Shown here: one piece after another, positions 1-8,097 of the stretch
Numbering within the stretch: position 1 is the first letter of the stretch
How the letters are laid out: each line of letters begins with the position of its first letter
DNA from: CAYVZU01 sp964455935
GTDB lineage: Bacteria > Fibrobacterota > CAYVZU01
DNA: 62,470 nt
Direction of reading: 5' to 3'
NCBI GenBank assembly: GCA_964455935.1
Contig: CAYVZU010000009.1
Span: 1 to 62,470, forward strand
Notes under the pieces: model-generated
Told to the model about the DNA's origin: nothing
Seen by the model: only the letters and a program-made list of their open reading frames with translations
Database searches by the model: none
Made by a program: the position numbers and the translations under genes

Positions 1-29
1 GAGCAGAATTGCGCCTTTTCAGGATTTTC

Positions 30-245
30 TCAAACCAAACTGTAGAAGATGAGTTTCAGTGCTTTTTGCAAAGAGGCTACAATGGCCTCACGGTCATGCC
101 GGTCCTTTTTCGCCTGCTCCTCATTGTGGCAAACAATGTAGCGATGGTCAAACAAGGTTACTTCCTTGACCTTCAACGGAGACGGATCTTTGCTGCGCTT
201 CCTTTCGGGATGAATCACATGATAACGCCCTTTCCCTCTCCTGAA
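30..245 (-). pseudogene. IS1634-type transposase fragment
   Basis: This is an internal piece of a DDE transposase. The minus frame is open between a stop at 246-248 and a stop at 30-32. The translation holds a stretch like the IS1634 family: a basic segment, then LKVKEV, then RYIVCHNEEQAKKDR followed by an acidic/basic helix. That is the usual '(R/K)YIVC.N.EQA..D...RE.I' block. There is no start codon at a family-like position, and similarity fades before the C-terminal stop, so both ends are broken. It lies just downstream of the AT-rich beta-helix genes and marks one edge of a probably acquired segment. Family assignment is by eye; a broader IS4-superfamily label would also fit. Confidence 0.6.
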
Positions 246-277
246 TTAGTGCCCACAACATCTCATAGGCAATTCGG

Positions 278-2437
278 CTATCGGACCACGTCGATTTTAG
301 CGGTACAGCTTGATTTCCCAGCTTTCAACCGGCATACATAGACGCCGGTTGCCTTGCCCGCAGTATTAAAATCTATTGAATGTGGCCCAGCCGTAAAAAA
401 TTTACGTTCAATTACAGTTGCGGCCTTATTGCCTTGCACATCAAAGGCTTCTAATGTAACATATTCATGCTCCGGAAGTGAAAAGCGAATGGTTGTCACT
501 GGATTAATGGGGTTGGGTGTTGCCCGGAGAAACAATCGTTCTGTGGAGTGAATGGTGGTGGTAGTGGTTGATATCGCGGTATATTCCAAAGCACCGATTG
601 TCCAAATATCAGGTCGTATATTATTGTTGAAGTCATACGAAAATCCCTGCAATGTAACTCCTGCCCCGATAGTCGGACTAGTTGAGGTAGGGTAATAATA
701 AGAAAAGTCGAACGCATTTGCACCCCCAACAAAAAGTGGATCTGCAAATGTACTGTTTGCATCCCGCAATGTGGAATTCTTCCACCCGGCAAAATCATAT
801 TTGGCCGTATTTGGATATGAACCAGTCCAAAATGGAGTTGGGTTATTTGGATTATGGTAAACATTATTGTCAAGCGTCACATCGGCAGGCATTGAAGCTT
901 GATATAAAGAAAGCAAGGGCGAATCCACCCTTGAATTGTAGATTATATTATTTGCTATTTTAGTGCCTCCATAGCCAGGAATAGCTATGCCAACCCAATT
1001 CCCATAATCCGAAGCCTCTGCTGGCATTATAATTGTGTTGTTCGCAAACATAAAATTGCGCATAGCTGGTCCGGCTGCTTGACCGTAGTGAGACCAACCA
1101 CTCCTACAACCAATAATAATATTATTGTAGATTCTATGATCCATTGATTGAGCCACTGGATTTGTGGCTATTTCATCGCCAGTCATTATGCCCTCCGGCG
1201 TCATCCGCTTATATATTGATTGCAAAGTGGAACCCACTGGAACGTGCAGAACATCTATGACATCTTCATATCGGATCGGGTGATTGTATAGCAAATTGCG
1301 CCGAACTGTTTGTGCGGGCTGATTATCCAAATACATATTAACGCTCCAATTATCATAGCTGATATTATCTTCAATGATAGCATTGCCTGTACCTCCCATA
1401 GACCCAATCCCCTCGCCGCCATTATCGTGCACAACATTACCGCTGACCTTTGCATAGCCACCAAAAGTAAAACCATTCGGCCAACCGCCGGTACTGCCCC
1501 AATGTAAGCCACGCGGCCAATTCAACATTACATTCCCGTAGACATGGTTTTTATATAGTTCATCGTACGGCCCTTCAGCCTTAAGACCGGCCTTACCAGA
1601 AAATTTAAAGGTATTTTTTTCAAGTCTAACATGGCTGCCGTTAGCCCAGATCCCATACGAACCAGCCCCACGGACCGTTAAGCCATACACGGTAAGGTAG
1701 TTATTATTTATTGCATAAATACCATATTCAACATTGTCCACATCCGTTTTTATCACAATAATATCATGCAAAAGCGGATCCTCCCCATTGGTATGGACGT
1801 ACAGCTTTTTTGCAGTCCCATCATAATACCATTGGCCAAACATGTTTACCTCCGCCAAACTATAAACAGCTCGACCGGCTCTGTAATTATCATCCATAAT
1901 TACCGCCGCAGGTGAAACATGCGTTGTGCCACCCAAAAGAAAATCGCAAGGAGTTTCATATATTTGGCCATTGCTCACGCTTTTTGTCCAAACCAACTGA
2001 TGTGTTGAAGATGCATCAACAATAACTTCTCCATTGCCGAACGGACCAATCGTAAGCCGGTGTGCTTCATTGAAAGTTCCTGCCGGATTTCCAAAGCTGA
2101 TTTTTTCTCGATATATACCAGCTTTTATTTTAAAGGTGTTTCCAGCCTTATTGCGACCCCCATATCTGTCCGTTGCCTTTCCAATTGTTTTATACGGACC
2201 ATTGCTGCCGCTGGTGTAAGCAGGTGAAAGACCATTCCAAGCATCATTACCATTAGCAATATCGATATAATAGGTCTTGCAGTCTGGAATATTCGCAGTA
2301 TCACAATCAGGTATACTTAAGGTCGCCTTTTCACTCTCGTCATAATACCTGCCAGCATGGGCAAAACTCGGCAGCATGAAAAACATCGTAAGGAAAATAT
2401 GGGCAATTTGCCTGCCGCCGGTTTTTAAAAGCACCAT
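278..2437 (-). CDS. Secreted right-handed beta-helix protein with C-terminal sorting-like domain
   Basis: The product is a 719-residue secreted protein. Residues 1-28 form a signal peptide ending in AHA. A 'YYIDIANGNDAWNGLSP' opening and 'GPYKTIGKA' follow, the usual start of pectate-lyase-like beta-helix proteins. The centre has many short rungs (NNYLTVYGL, NGSHVRLEKN, SGNVVHDNGGEGI) typical of a parallel beta-helix. The last ~85 residues (ATPNPINPVTTIRFSLPEHE to the end) resemble FlgD-like/type A sorting domains that retain proteins at the surface. The fold suggests polysaccharide binding or cleavage, but no catalytic set is identifiable, so enzymatic activity is uncertain. The gene is clearly AT-richer than most of the window and follows a similar gene on the same strand. 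Confidence 0.8.
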   Translation of the reverse strand: MVLLKTGGRQIAHIFLTMFFMLPSFAHAGRYYDESEKATLSIPDCDTANIPDCKTYYIDIANGNDAWNGLSPAYTSGSNGPYKTIGKATDRYGGRNKAGNTFKIKAGIYREKISFGNPAGTFNEAHRLTIGPFGNGEVIVDASSTHQLVWTKSVSNGQIYETPCDFLLGGTTHVSPAAVIMDDNYRAGRAVYSLAEVNMFGQWYYDGTAKKLYVHTNGEDPLLHDIIVIKTDVDNVEYGIYAINNNYLTVYGLTVRGAGSYGIWANGSHVRLEKNTFKFSGKAGLKAEGPYDELYKNHVYGNVMLNWPRGLHWGSTGGWPNGFTFGGYAKVSGNVVHDNGGEGIGSMGGTGNAIIEDNISYDNWSVNMYLDNQPAQTVRRNLLYNHPIRYEDVIDVLHVPVGSTLQSIYKRMTPEGIMTGDEIATNPVAQSMDHRIYNNIIIGCRSGWSHYGQAAGPAMRNFMFANNTIIMPAEASDYGNWVGIAIPGYGGTKIANNIIYNSRVDSPLLSLYQASMPADVTLDNNVYHNPNNPTPFWTGSYPNTAKYDFAGWKNSTLRDANSTFADPLFVGGANAFDFSYYYPTSTSPTIGAGVTLQGFSYDFNNNIRPDIWTIGALEYTAISTTTTTIHSTERLFLRATPNPINPVTTIRFSLPEHEYVTLEAFDVQGNKAATVIERKFFTAGPHSIDFNTAGKATGVYVCRLKAGKSSCTAKIDVVR

Positions 2438-2648
2438 ATAAACCCCAATACTATTGTTAGTAGTTATTCATTCTTATTTTTATTTGCAATTTGCCCTGCA
2501 TTACACATTCCCAAACATCTGTTCATACTCCCCGCTTTATTAAATAAATGAAATTTAGCTGAGGAGATAGGATCAATCCATATTCAAAGCAACGTTCTCC
2601 TTGGTTAATAATATCGGGTCAGGTAATATATTTGATCTGAGAAGTTCT

Positions 2649-4622
2649 TCACTTCATAATCATCATCCGGATCGCCTTCTGCTCTGTTGGCGTCTTCTCC
2701 ATCCGCAAGATATATATGCTGTGTGAGAGTTTTTGCCCCTTATCATCAACCCGCGGATCAAATATAAAGCGGTGAAAACCGGCCATCAATTGCCGGAAAG
2801 GTAAAAGGGTCCGGACTTTTTTGCCGGTTAAATCATAAATTGAAAGCTGCAGCGATGTCTGCCGGGGCAGCGTCAGCACAACCTCGCTTTGGGGACTCAA
2901 GAAGTTGGGCATATATTTCAGCATGAGCGCTCCACATAAAACGCATGGTCCCTCTTGTTGTATTCCGATTCCGGTGGGATTCAATTCATAGGCGCCCCAG
3001 GTATTAGCTCCACTTAAAGGCCTTCCGCGGCTTAAATAATCATGGTCCGGCACAACCACGGACGCCAGAACAACCGCTCCCGGCAGAAGCTGCGGCTGCA
3101 GGGCCACGCTGCCCGGACTTGGAATTACATTGTAGTTGTCGCCCGAAAGCGGGCCAGTGAAATTCGGGTTTGTGTTTATTACATTATTTGAAGCATTGGC
3201 CTCGTTGGTTTTTGCATTATAGACAATACTGTTTTTGTTATCTATGGCAACCAAGCCGCAAGCGCCGCTTCCGTTACCATCCGCACCGGCCGCATAGTAG
3301 AAAGCGGATTTCTCGGTGTTCCCGCTGGTAAAGTCCCAGTCAGCATAGAAAATATTGTTGCGGGAAACAAGTTGTTCCGTTCCGTTGCAGCTATTGCCGC
3401 CCCCGGTCATGATAATCACATCGCCGGAACTATAAACCGTTGAATTCACAATAGTCACCTTTCTGCCAGCAGCATAATTGAGGGAAACGGCATTCCCCAT
3501 GGCCCTGCAGTTATTGAAATCCCCCCCCGCCGTCTCGGTTATCGGCTTCCCATTGAAGTAATTACAGTTTCCCACAATAACACAATTTTCGATGAAAGCA
3601 TCTGCAGCCGTCTTCACCTGATTGCCGGCATTACCTTCAAACCTGCTTCTCTTTATTGTAATAGTTCCATTGCCGCTATGATACAGCAGATCCAACCCGT
3701 CGGAGGTATTATGAGAAATATTGCAATCCTCAAATATCCAATTTCCTCCTGTAGAGGCGGTGCCAATGCCATCGCCGTAACCCCCCTGGTCCTGGCTGAA
3801 GCATCCCCCAATTCCTTTTTCCGGATAAGTCTCTCCGCAACCATTAAATTCTATGGTGACTCTTCTGAAGATCATGTTTCCTGAATCTGATGATACGCCG
3901 GCACCAACGTCACCATCCCAACCTACAAAGCCGTTTCCGCGTATAGTAACATCCTCAAGCGTCCAGTTTGAGACTCCGCCAACATGAAAACCGGCGTTGG
4001 AAAAGCCATGGACATCGACATCCTTGATGAATACGTTGTTTCCACTTGTTGCCACAATCCCTATGTCCCCGAAGTCGCCATGAGGATATGTACTTCTGTT
4101 ACATCCATGTGACGGGGAATTATAGATACACGAACTGTGGTCGGTAATATCAAGCCACCGGAGCTCAATGTTGCTGCCACCAAGAGTAAAAACCTGCCAT
4201 GGTCTTTCGCTGGCCCATAATTCCGGCTTTGCTCCAGTTCGGGTGTCCCATCCCTTGCCGCATATTACCGTAGGCTTCGATGCGCTCGGGCCGGCCGGAA
4301 TAGCTGCGGCAACACAGTCCCACGTCCACGCTGAATTGCAACCCGCAGCACCAGGTGCGCCGTATCCCATTTTATAGGATCCGGCGGCAATTATGAGAGT
4401 ATCACCACCTTGCATCAGTGCGGTTCCCGTGGGGGCCAATACCCAAAAAGGGTGATTGAATGCCGCATTCTGATTGGTGCCGCTCCCGGAGTAGGCTGCA
4501 TCGGCCCTTCCATTACACTGTGTGCCTGTACCGCCGTCTGTTCGAACATAATAGGTGGCCGATATTGCTTCCTGATTCCGTATTAGAGCTGCAAGTAGAG
4601 CACAAAGGATAATCCTCTTCAT
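2649..4622 (-). CDS. Secreted right-handed beta-helix protein (second copy)
   Basis: The product has 657 residues. A signal peptide covers about residues 1-22, and the mature protein begins TYYVRTDGGTG. The opening, the GGDTLIIAAGSYKMG segment and the rows of short N-rich rungs (WTLEDVTIRGNGF, WIFEDCNISHNTSDG, AFIENCVIVGN) indicate a parallel beta-helix of the pectate-lyase-like/Right_handed_beta_helix type. Many cysteines suggest disulphides outside the cell. The C-terminal ~90 residues (PNFLSPQSEVVLTLPRQTS, then SIYDLTGKKVRTLLP) match a FlgD-like/type A sorting domain. The architecture parallels the downstream 719-residue protein, but the sequences differ a lot, so this is not a recent duplication. 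The substrate is unknown. The gene ends on its upstream side against an IS4-type transposase remnant. Confidence 0.8.
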   Translation of the reverse strand: MKRIILCALLAALIRNQEAISATYYVRTDGGTGTQCNGRADAAYSGSGTNQNAAFNHPFWVLAPTGTALMQGGDTLIIAAGSYKMGYGAPGAAGCNSAWTWDCVAAAIPAGPSASKPTVICGKGWDTRTGAKPELWASERPWQVFTLGGSNIELRWLDITDHSSCIYNSPSHGCNRSTYPHGDFGDIGIVATSGNNVFIKDVDVHGFSNAGFHVGGVSNWTLEDVTIRGNGFVGWDGDVGAGVSSDSGNMIFRRVTIEFNGCGETYPEKGIGGCFSQDQGGYGDGIGTASTGGNWIFEDCNISHNTSDGLDLLYHSGNGTITIKRSRFEGNAGNQVKTAADAFIENCVIVGNCNYFNGKPITETAGGDFNNCRAMGNAVSLNYAAGRKVTIVNSTVYSSGDVIIMTGGGNSCNGTEQLVSRNNIFYADWDFTSGNTEKSAFYYAAGADGNGSGACGLVAIDNKNSIVYNAKTNEANASNNVINTNPNFTGPLSGDNYNVIPSPGSVALQPQLLPGAVVLASVVVPDHDYLSRGRPLSGANTWGAYELNPTGIGIQQEGPCVLCGALMLKYMPNFLSPQSEVVLTLPRQTSLQLSIYDLTGKKVRTLLPFRQLMAGFHRFIFDPRVDDKGQKLSHSIYILRMEKTPTEQKAIRMMIMK

Positions 4623-4637
4623 AGTTGCTCCCCCTGG

Positions 4638-5435
4638 ATGGTTATGGTCACTATCTATGCTCAGTTGTATCAGGTTAAAGTATGGGAAAAAGAGGGGCTA
4701 CGGACCTATTTTCTGTCGGTGTATGTGAAGCAAACGACGGAAAAAGGAGGTAGCCCTGCTGAGAAATACTGTTTTCGGCCAGATAATGCAACTCCTTTGG
4801 CAACGGGAGTTGCCAAAGGACAGCATTCTGACTATCGACCTGGCTACATTGTTTTCGGATGGCTCTTTTCTCTGCAATCGCAAGGGGTCACCTTCATTAT
4901 TCGAGCCAAGAGCAACCTGGCCTGCAAAATTCTCGGACAGCATAAAAAACCGAACACGAAGCGAGATATTATCAGTGATCAACTCATTGAATTTACAAAC
5001 CATTACGAAAGCAAAGCGTACCCGGAAACTCTTCGACTAATCCGATACCGGTACACGGACAAGAATGGCAACGAAAAGGAAATCGCGGTCCTGACAAATA
5101 ACATGACCCTGGCGGCCTCCACCATTGCGGCTTTATACAAGGGACGTTGGGAAATTGAGACCTTCTTTCGTTGGATCAAACAAAACTTGCGGATCAAGTC
5201 CTTCATCGGCACAAGCCAGAATGCCGTGATGACGCAGGTCTGGGTTGCCATGATCCTTTACCTGCTGCTTTCCTTTATCAAGTTCCAGACGCGATTCACT
5301 GCTCCGATGTCGGAATTATTGCGAATCATCCGAGAAATCCTCCTGGATACCAGGAGCCTGATCGAATACTTACGGCTGAACTGGGCTCAGTTCATCAAAA
5401 TACGGGAAGGTCCCGTTCAATTATCCTTGGTATGA
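4638..5435 (+). pseudogene. IS4-family transposase remnant, 5'-truncated and frameshifted
   Basis: The 3' half of an IS4-family DDE transposase is readable. It includes WLFSLQSQGVTFIIRAKSN and the signature YKGRWEIETFFRWIK, which fits Y-x2-R-x3-E-x6-K exactly and carries the catalytic Glu. The block before it (LPKDSILTID) lies in another frame: it can be read from about 4810 to 4845, and homology then jumps to the frame of 4638. A one-base shift near 4835-4850 therefore breaks the region of the second catalytic Asp. The N-terminal half and the first Asp are absent, because the first ~50 codons look like no transposase. No terminal inverted repeats could be fixed. The element is inactive and lies between the beta-helix genes and galT. 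Confidence 0.75.
4793..4820. repeat. 12-bp perfect hairpin inside the IS4 remnant
   Basis: TCCTTTGGCAAC and GTTGCCAAAGGA are exact inverse complements around a GGGA loop. The hairpin sits where transposase homology begins, so it may mark the truncation point or a small palindromic insertion. Confidence 0.6.
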
Positions 5436-5525
5436 GACACTTTCAACCGGACACGACTGAAGCAGAACGGCTGTTTATTTTTATGTGGTTTTGCAAAAAT
5501 GAATCAAAGTAATTTGAGTAACACT

Positions 5526-6569
5526 ATGTTCAACCTTTCCGACCATCCTCATCGCCGGTTCAACCCGCTAACCCGTACCTGGGTCCTCTGCTCGCCCCAT
5601 CGAGCCAAACGGCCGTGGCAGGGACAGGTGGAGAAACCGGCGGACGAGAGACGACCGGCCCACGACCCCGGATGCTACTTATGCCCGCGCAATGAGCGCG
5701 CGGGGGGCGTACGGAATCCCGACTACCGGGACACCTTTGTTTTCGACAATGACTTTTCCGCGCTTCTGCCCGATTCGCCCGACGGCGAGCAGAACTGCGG
5801 CGATCTGCTGGTTGCCCAAAGCGACCCGGGCTTGTGCCGCGTAATCTGCTTCTCGCCACGGCACGATCTGACACTGGCCCGGATGGAGACTCCCGAAGTT
5901 CAGAAAATCGTCAATGTATGGTGCAATCAATACCAGGAATTCGCCCGAATGAAATGCGTGCGCCACGTCCAGATTTTCGAAAACAAGGGCGCCATGATGG
6001 GCTGCAGCAATCCCCACCCGCACGGGCAGATCTGGGCCAGTCAGCGCATTCCCGAAGAGCCGGCCAAGGAACTGGCCTCGATGGGCGACTGGTTCAAGAG
6101 AAAACGGCGGTGTCTTCTTTGCGACTATGCGGAAGTGGAGCGGCACGAACGGGTGCGGACCGTTTGCGAAAACAATACCTTTGTGGCCCTGGTGCCATTC
6201 TGGGCTGTCTGGCCTTTCGAAACCATTGTTCTTCCCAAAGCGCATCATTTATCCATCGACCAGCTTGCGGACCACGAAAAAAAAGATTTGGCCGCCATGA
6301 TTCGCAGCGTGACCTGCCGGTACGACAACCTGTTCGAAACCAGTTTTCCTTACTCCATGGGAATTCACCAAGCCCCTGTTGACAAATCGTATTACGGATT
6401 CTATCACCTTCACCTTCATTTCTACCCTCCCCTGCTGCGCTCGGCCACGGTAAAGAAATTCATGGTCGGCTACGAGATGCTGGGCGAACCCCAGCGCGAC
6501 ATTACGGCCGAACAAAGCGCCGAACGCCTGCGGGCGTTGAGCGAAGTTCATTACACAAACGCAAGATAG
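5526..6569 (+). CDS. galT: Galactose-1-phosphate uridylyltransferase (class I)
   Basis: GalT exchanges UMP between UDP-glucose and galactose-1-phosphate in the Leloir pathway, in the cytoplasm. The N-terminus DHPHRRFNPLTRTWVLCSPH is the family opening. With the ATG at 5526 the protein has 347 residues and the catalytic histidine of HPHGQ falls at residue 166, the Escherichia coli position. Zinc-site residues C50, C53, H113 and H164 are present, and a second CLLC pair follows. An ATG at 5499 would add nine residues unlike the family, so 5526 is preferred. No galK or galE is adjacent. Besides galactose breakdown, it may feed UDP-sugars to the surface polysaccharide genes downstream; that is inference. 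Confidence 0.93.
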   Translation: MFNLSDHPHRRFNPLTRTWVLCSPHRAKRPWQGQVEKPADERRPAHDPGCYLCPRNERAGGVRNPDYRDTFVFDNDFSALLPDSPDGEQNCGDLLVAQSDPGLCRVICFSPRHDLTLARMETPEVQKIVNVWCNQYQEFARMKCVRHVQIFENKGAMMGCSNPHPHGQIWASQRIPEEPAKELASMGDWFKRKRRCLLCDYAEVERHERVRTVCENNTFVALVPFWAVWPFETIVLPKAHHLSIDQLADHEKKDLAAMIRSVTCRYDNLFETSFPYSMGIHQAPVDKSYYGFYHLHLHFYPPLLRSATVKKFMVGYEMLGEPQRDITAEQSAERLRALSEVHYTNAR

Positions 6570-6600
6570 CCGCTTCTCGCCGTGGTTTCTGCATCTGCCT

Positions 6601-6620
6601 AGCCGGCACGGGAGCCGGCT
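6601..6620. terminator. Possible bidirectional hairpin after galT
   Basis: AGCCGGC and GCCGGCT form a perfect 7-bp stem with a 6-base loop, 31 bases after the galT stop and just beyond the stop of the decayed DUF362 gene on the other strand. No T-run follows, so termination is only suggested by position. Confidence 0.4.
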
Positions 6621-6960
6621 TACGGAACTGCGATTTCGGCGCCCAGCGCCTTCTCCCGGAAAATCTCCTCCGCTGTTTTCAATGGAACGCCCCGGACCTC
6701 GATGGCCTCAAGGTCGGCCGCGCCAGGCCCAGTTTCTGCGCCAGCTGGATGTGATCCACCCGGTCAAAGCCCAGCAGGTGCGCCCCCATTGCGTCACAAG
6801 CAACGAAATCGGCGCTGGCCAAAACAAGGTCCGATTCGAAGGTGGTCCCGCCGATGGGTCGCGGTCGATCATGGGGCGATGTTCTTCATCGTGAGAGTTG
6901 CCGTGAGGACCCCTGAACCTTGTGCTGTGCCAGGCCGCCGGCAAAGGCTGATTTTGGCGC
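6620..6960 (-). pseudogene. Decayed DUF362 family gene (3' part)
   Basis: Three minus-strand frames in succession read like the C-terminal half of a DUF362 protein. First comes GVLTATLTMKNIAP, ending in a stop near 6875. Next, in another frame, is IGGTTFESDLVLASADFVAC, continuing DAMGAHLLGFDRVDHIQLAQ. After another shift near 6720 comes ADLEAIEVRGVPLKTAEEIF, running to a TAA at 6620-6622. The order and spacing match the family (TMKN, then a LASxDPVAxDAxGA-like block, then an 'A-LG-D-EIE' ending). At least two frameshifts are needed, and no 5' half is visible because the acyltransferase gene starts at 7004. This explains most of the 434-base gap between galT and that gene. Confidence 0.6.
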
Positions 6961-7003
6961 TTGAGTTGCGGACGGCCGGCCCGCGGATGGATTTTCTACC
7001 TTG

Positions 7004-7921
7004 ATGCTCAAACGAATTAAAAACGATCTCATTTATCTTTTTGTCCTGGCCTTTGTTGCTCTGGTCCGGCAAATGCCGCGGCGGGTCGCCATGACATTCC
7101 TGGCCGGGATGGCGCGGGCGGCGTTTCATCTGGCCGGCTCGGAGCGAAGAAAAACCGAGCGCAACCTTCGGTTCATTTTTACGGATCAGTGGCCGGAGAC
7201 AAAGGTCCGCGCGACAGCCGCGGCCGTATTCGAGAATCTGGGCCGCAACCTGACCGATGTGATTTTGTTCCGGCATTTAGGTCCGGAGCGGTTCTTTACG
7301 AAATACTCGGTTTGCCACGGGTGGGAGAACTTCGTGGAGCCTCACGGCCGCGGCAAAGGCGTTGTGTGTCTTGCCTCGCACCGCGGCGCTTTTGAGTTGC
7401 TCCACCATTATATGGCCTGGCTGGGGTACCCGATTTGCGTGACCGGCAGTCCAATCTATGATCCGCGTCTGAATCGACTAATCGTCGAGAACCGCATCGG
7501 CCAAAGGATCCATTACGTGGAGCGCGGCAGCGCATCGGCCCGGGAGATCCTGCGATTTCTGCGCGAAGGCAATTTGTTTGGGGTTCTTCTGGACCAGGAT
7601 ACCAGGGTCGATGGAGTCTTTGCACCTTTTCTTGGCAAGCCTGCCTTCACGCCATCCACACCCGTTCGATTGGCGATGAAAACGGGCGCCGCCATCGTGC
7701 CCTTTGCCATCGAACTGACGCCGGAGCGCAAACAGATGATTACAATCGAACCGGAAATAGAACTGGCAAATACCGGAGACTTCGAACGGGATCTTCTTGA
7801 GAATGTCTCCCGCTGCAATAACGTGATTTCCCGCTGGATTCTGGCCCGGCCCGAGCAATGGGTGTGGATGCACGAGAGGTGGAAAACAAAAGAGACTGGA
7901 GTTGGGAGTCGGGAGTTGTGA
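7004..7921 (+). CDS. LpxL/HtrB-like lysophospholipid acyltransferase
   Basis: This 305-residue inner-membrane acyltransferase of the LpxL (lipid A biosynthesis) family would add an acyl chain to a lipid A precursor or a lysophospholipid on the cytoplasmic face. It has an N-terminal membrane anchor (about residues 8-24), then SERRKTERNLRF typical of the family, the catalytic HX4E motif (H126 and E131 in SHRGAFE), LLDQDTRVDGVFAPFLGKPA, and a late WVWMHERWK block. The TTG at 7001 is an alternative start; the ATG at 7004 is chosen. The last ~10 residues are encoded by GAGTC-rich repeat-like sequence that continues past the stop, so the native C-terminus has probably been replaced. The gene stands alone; lpxC and lpxD are 43 kb away. 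Confidence 0.85.
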   Translation: MLKRIKNDLIYLFVLAFVALVRQMPRRVAMTFLAGMARAAFHLAGSERRKTERNLRFIFTDQWPETKVRATAAAVFENLGRNLTDVILFRHLGPERFFTKYSVCHGWENFVEPHGRGKGVVCLASHRGAFELLHHYMAWLGYPICVTGSPIYDPRLNRLIVENRIGQRIHYVERGSASAREILRFLREGNLFGVLLDQDTRVDGVFAPFLGKPAFTPSTPVRLAMKTGAAIVPFAIELTPERKQMITIEPEIELANTGDFERDLLENVSRCNNVISRWILARPEQWVWMHERWKTKETGVGSREL

Positions 7922-7970
7922 GTTGGGGGAAAAAAGAGTCGGAGTCGGGAGACTGGAGTTGCGAGATAAA
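7885..7970. repeat. GAGTC/GAGTT-rich degenerate repeat
   Basis: Short imperfect units (GGAGTTGGGAGTCGGGAGTT, then GAGTCGGAGTCGGGAGACTG) overlap the 3' end of the acyltransferase gene and run into the gap. Similar GAGTCGTGAGTC-type sequence recurs at about 29918-30020 and 32427-32458. Confidence 0.5.
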
Positions 7971-7997
7971 AAAAAACCTAAACTACTCAGGTTCTGA

Positions 7998-8073
7998 TGT
8001 CATTTCGAGCGAAGCGAGAAATCTTTCTGCGTTCTGGAAAGGATTTCTCCTCGAAGACTCGTCGAAATGACAT
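7998..8073. repeat. REP-like palindrome, copy A
   Basis: The arms TGTCATTTCGAGCGAAGCGA and GACTCGTCGAAATGACA bracket inner arms GAGAAATC and GATTTCTC. The element is preceded by ACTACTCAGGT, also found before copy B (23007-23108). Copy C is at 44431-44581. Such CATTTCGA..TCGAAATG elements are dispersed in many bacterial genomes. Confidence 0.8.
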
Positions 8074-8097
8074 CCCTAAAAAATCCCGCCTCCCTAC

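Noticed and set aside
278..4622. A type IX secretion locus, because of sorting-like C-terminal domains
   Set aside because: No Por/Gld/Spr secretion component is present in the window; the domains are equally close to FlgD-like surface domains.
7885..8073. A CRISPR-like array from the short repeated units
   Set aside because: Units are degenerate, unequal in length and lack unique spacers; they are intergenic repeats, and no cas gene is in the window.
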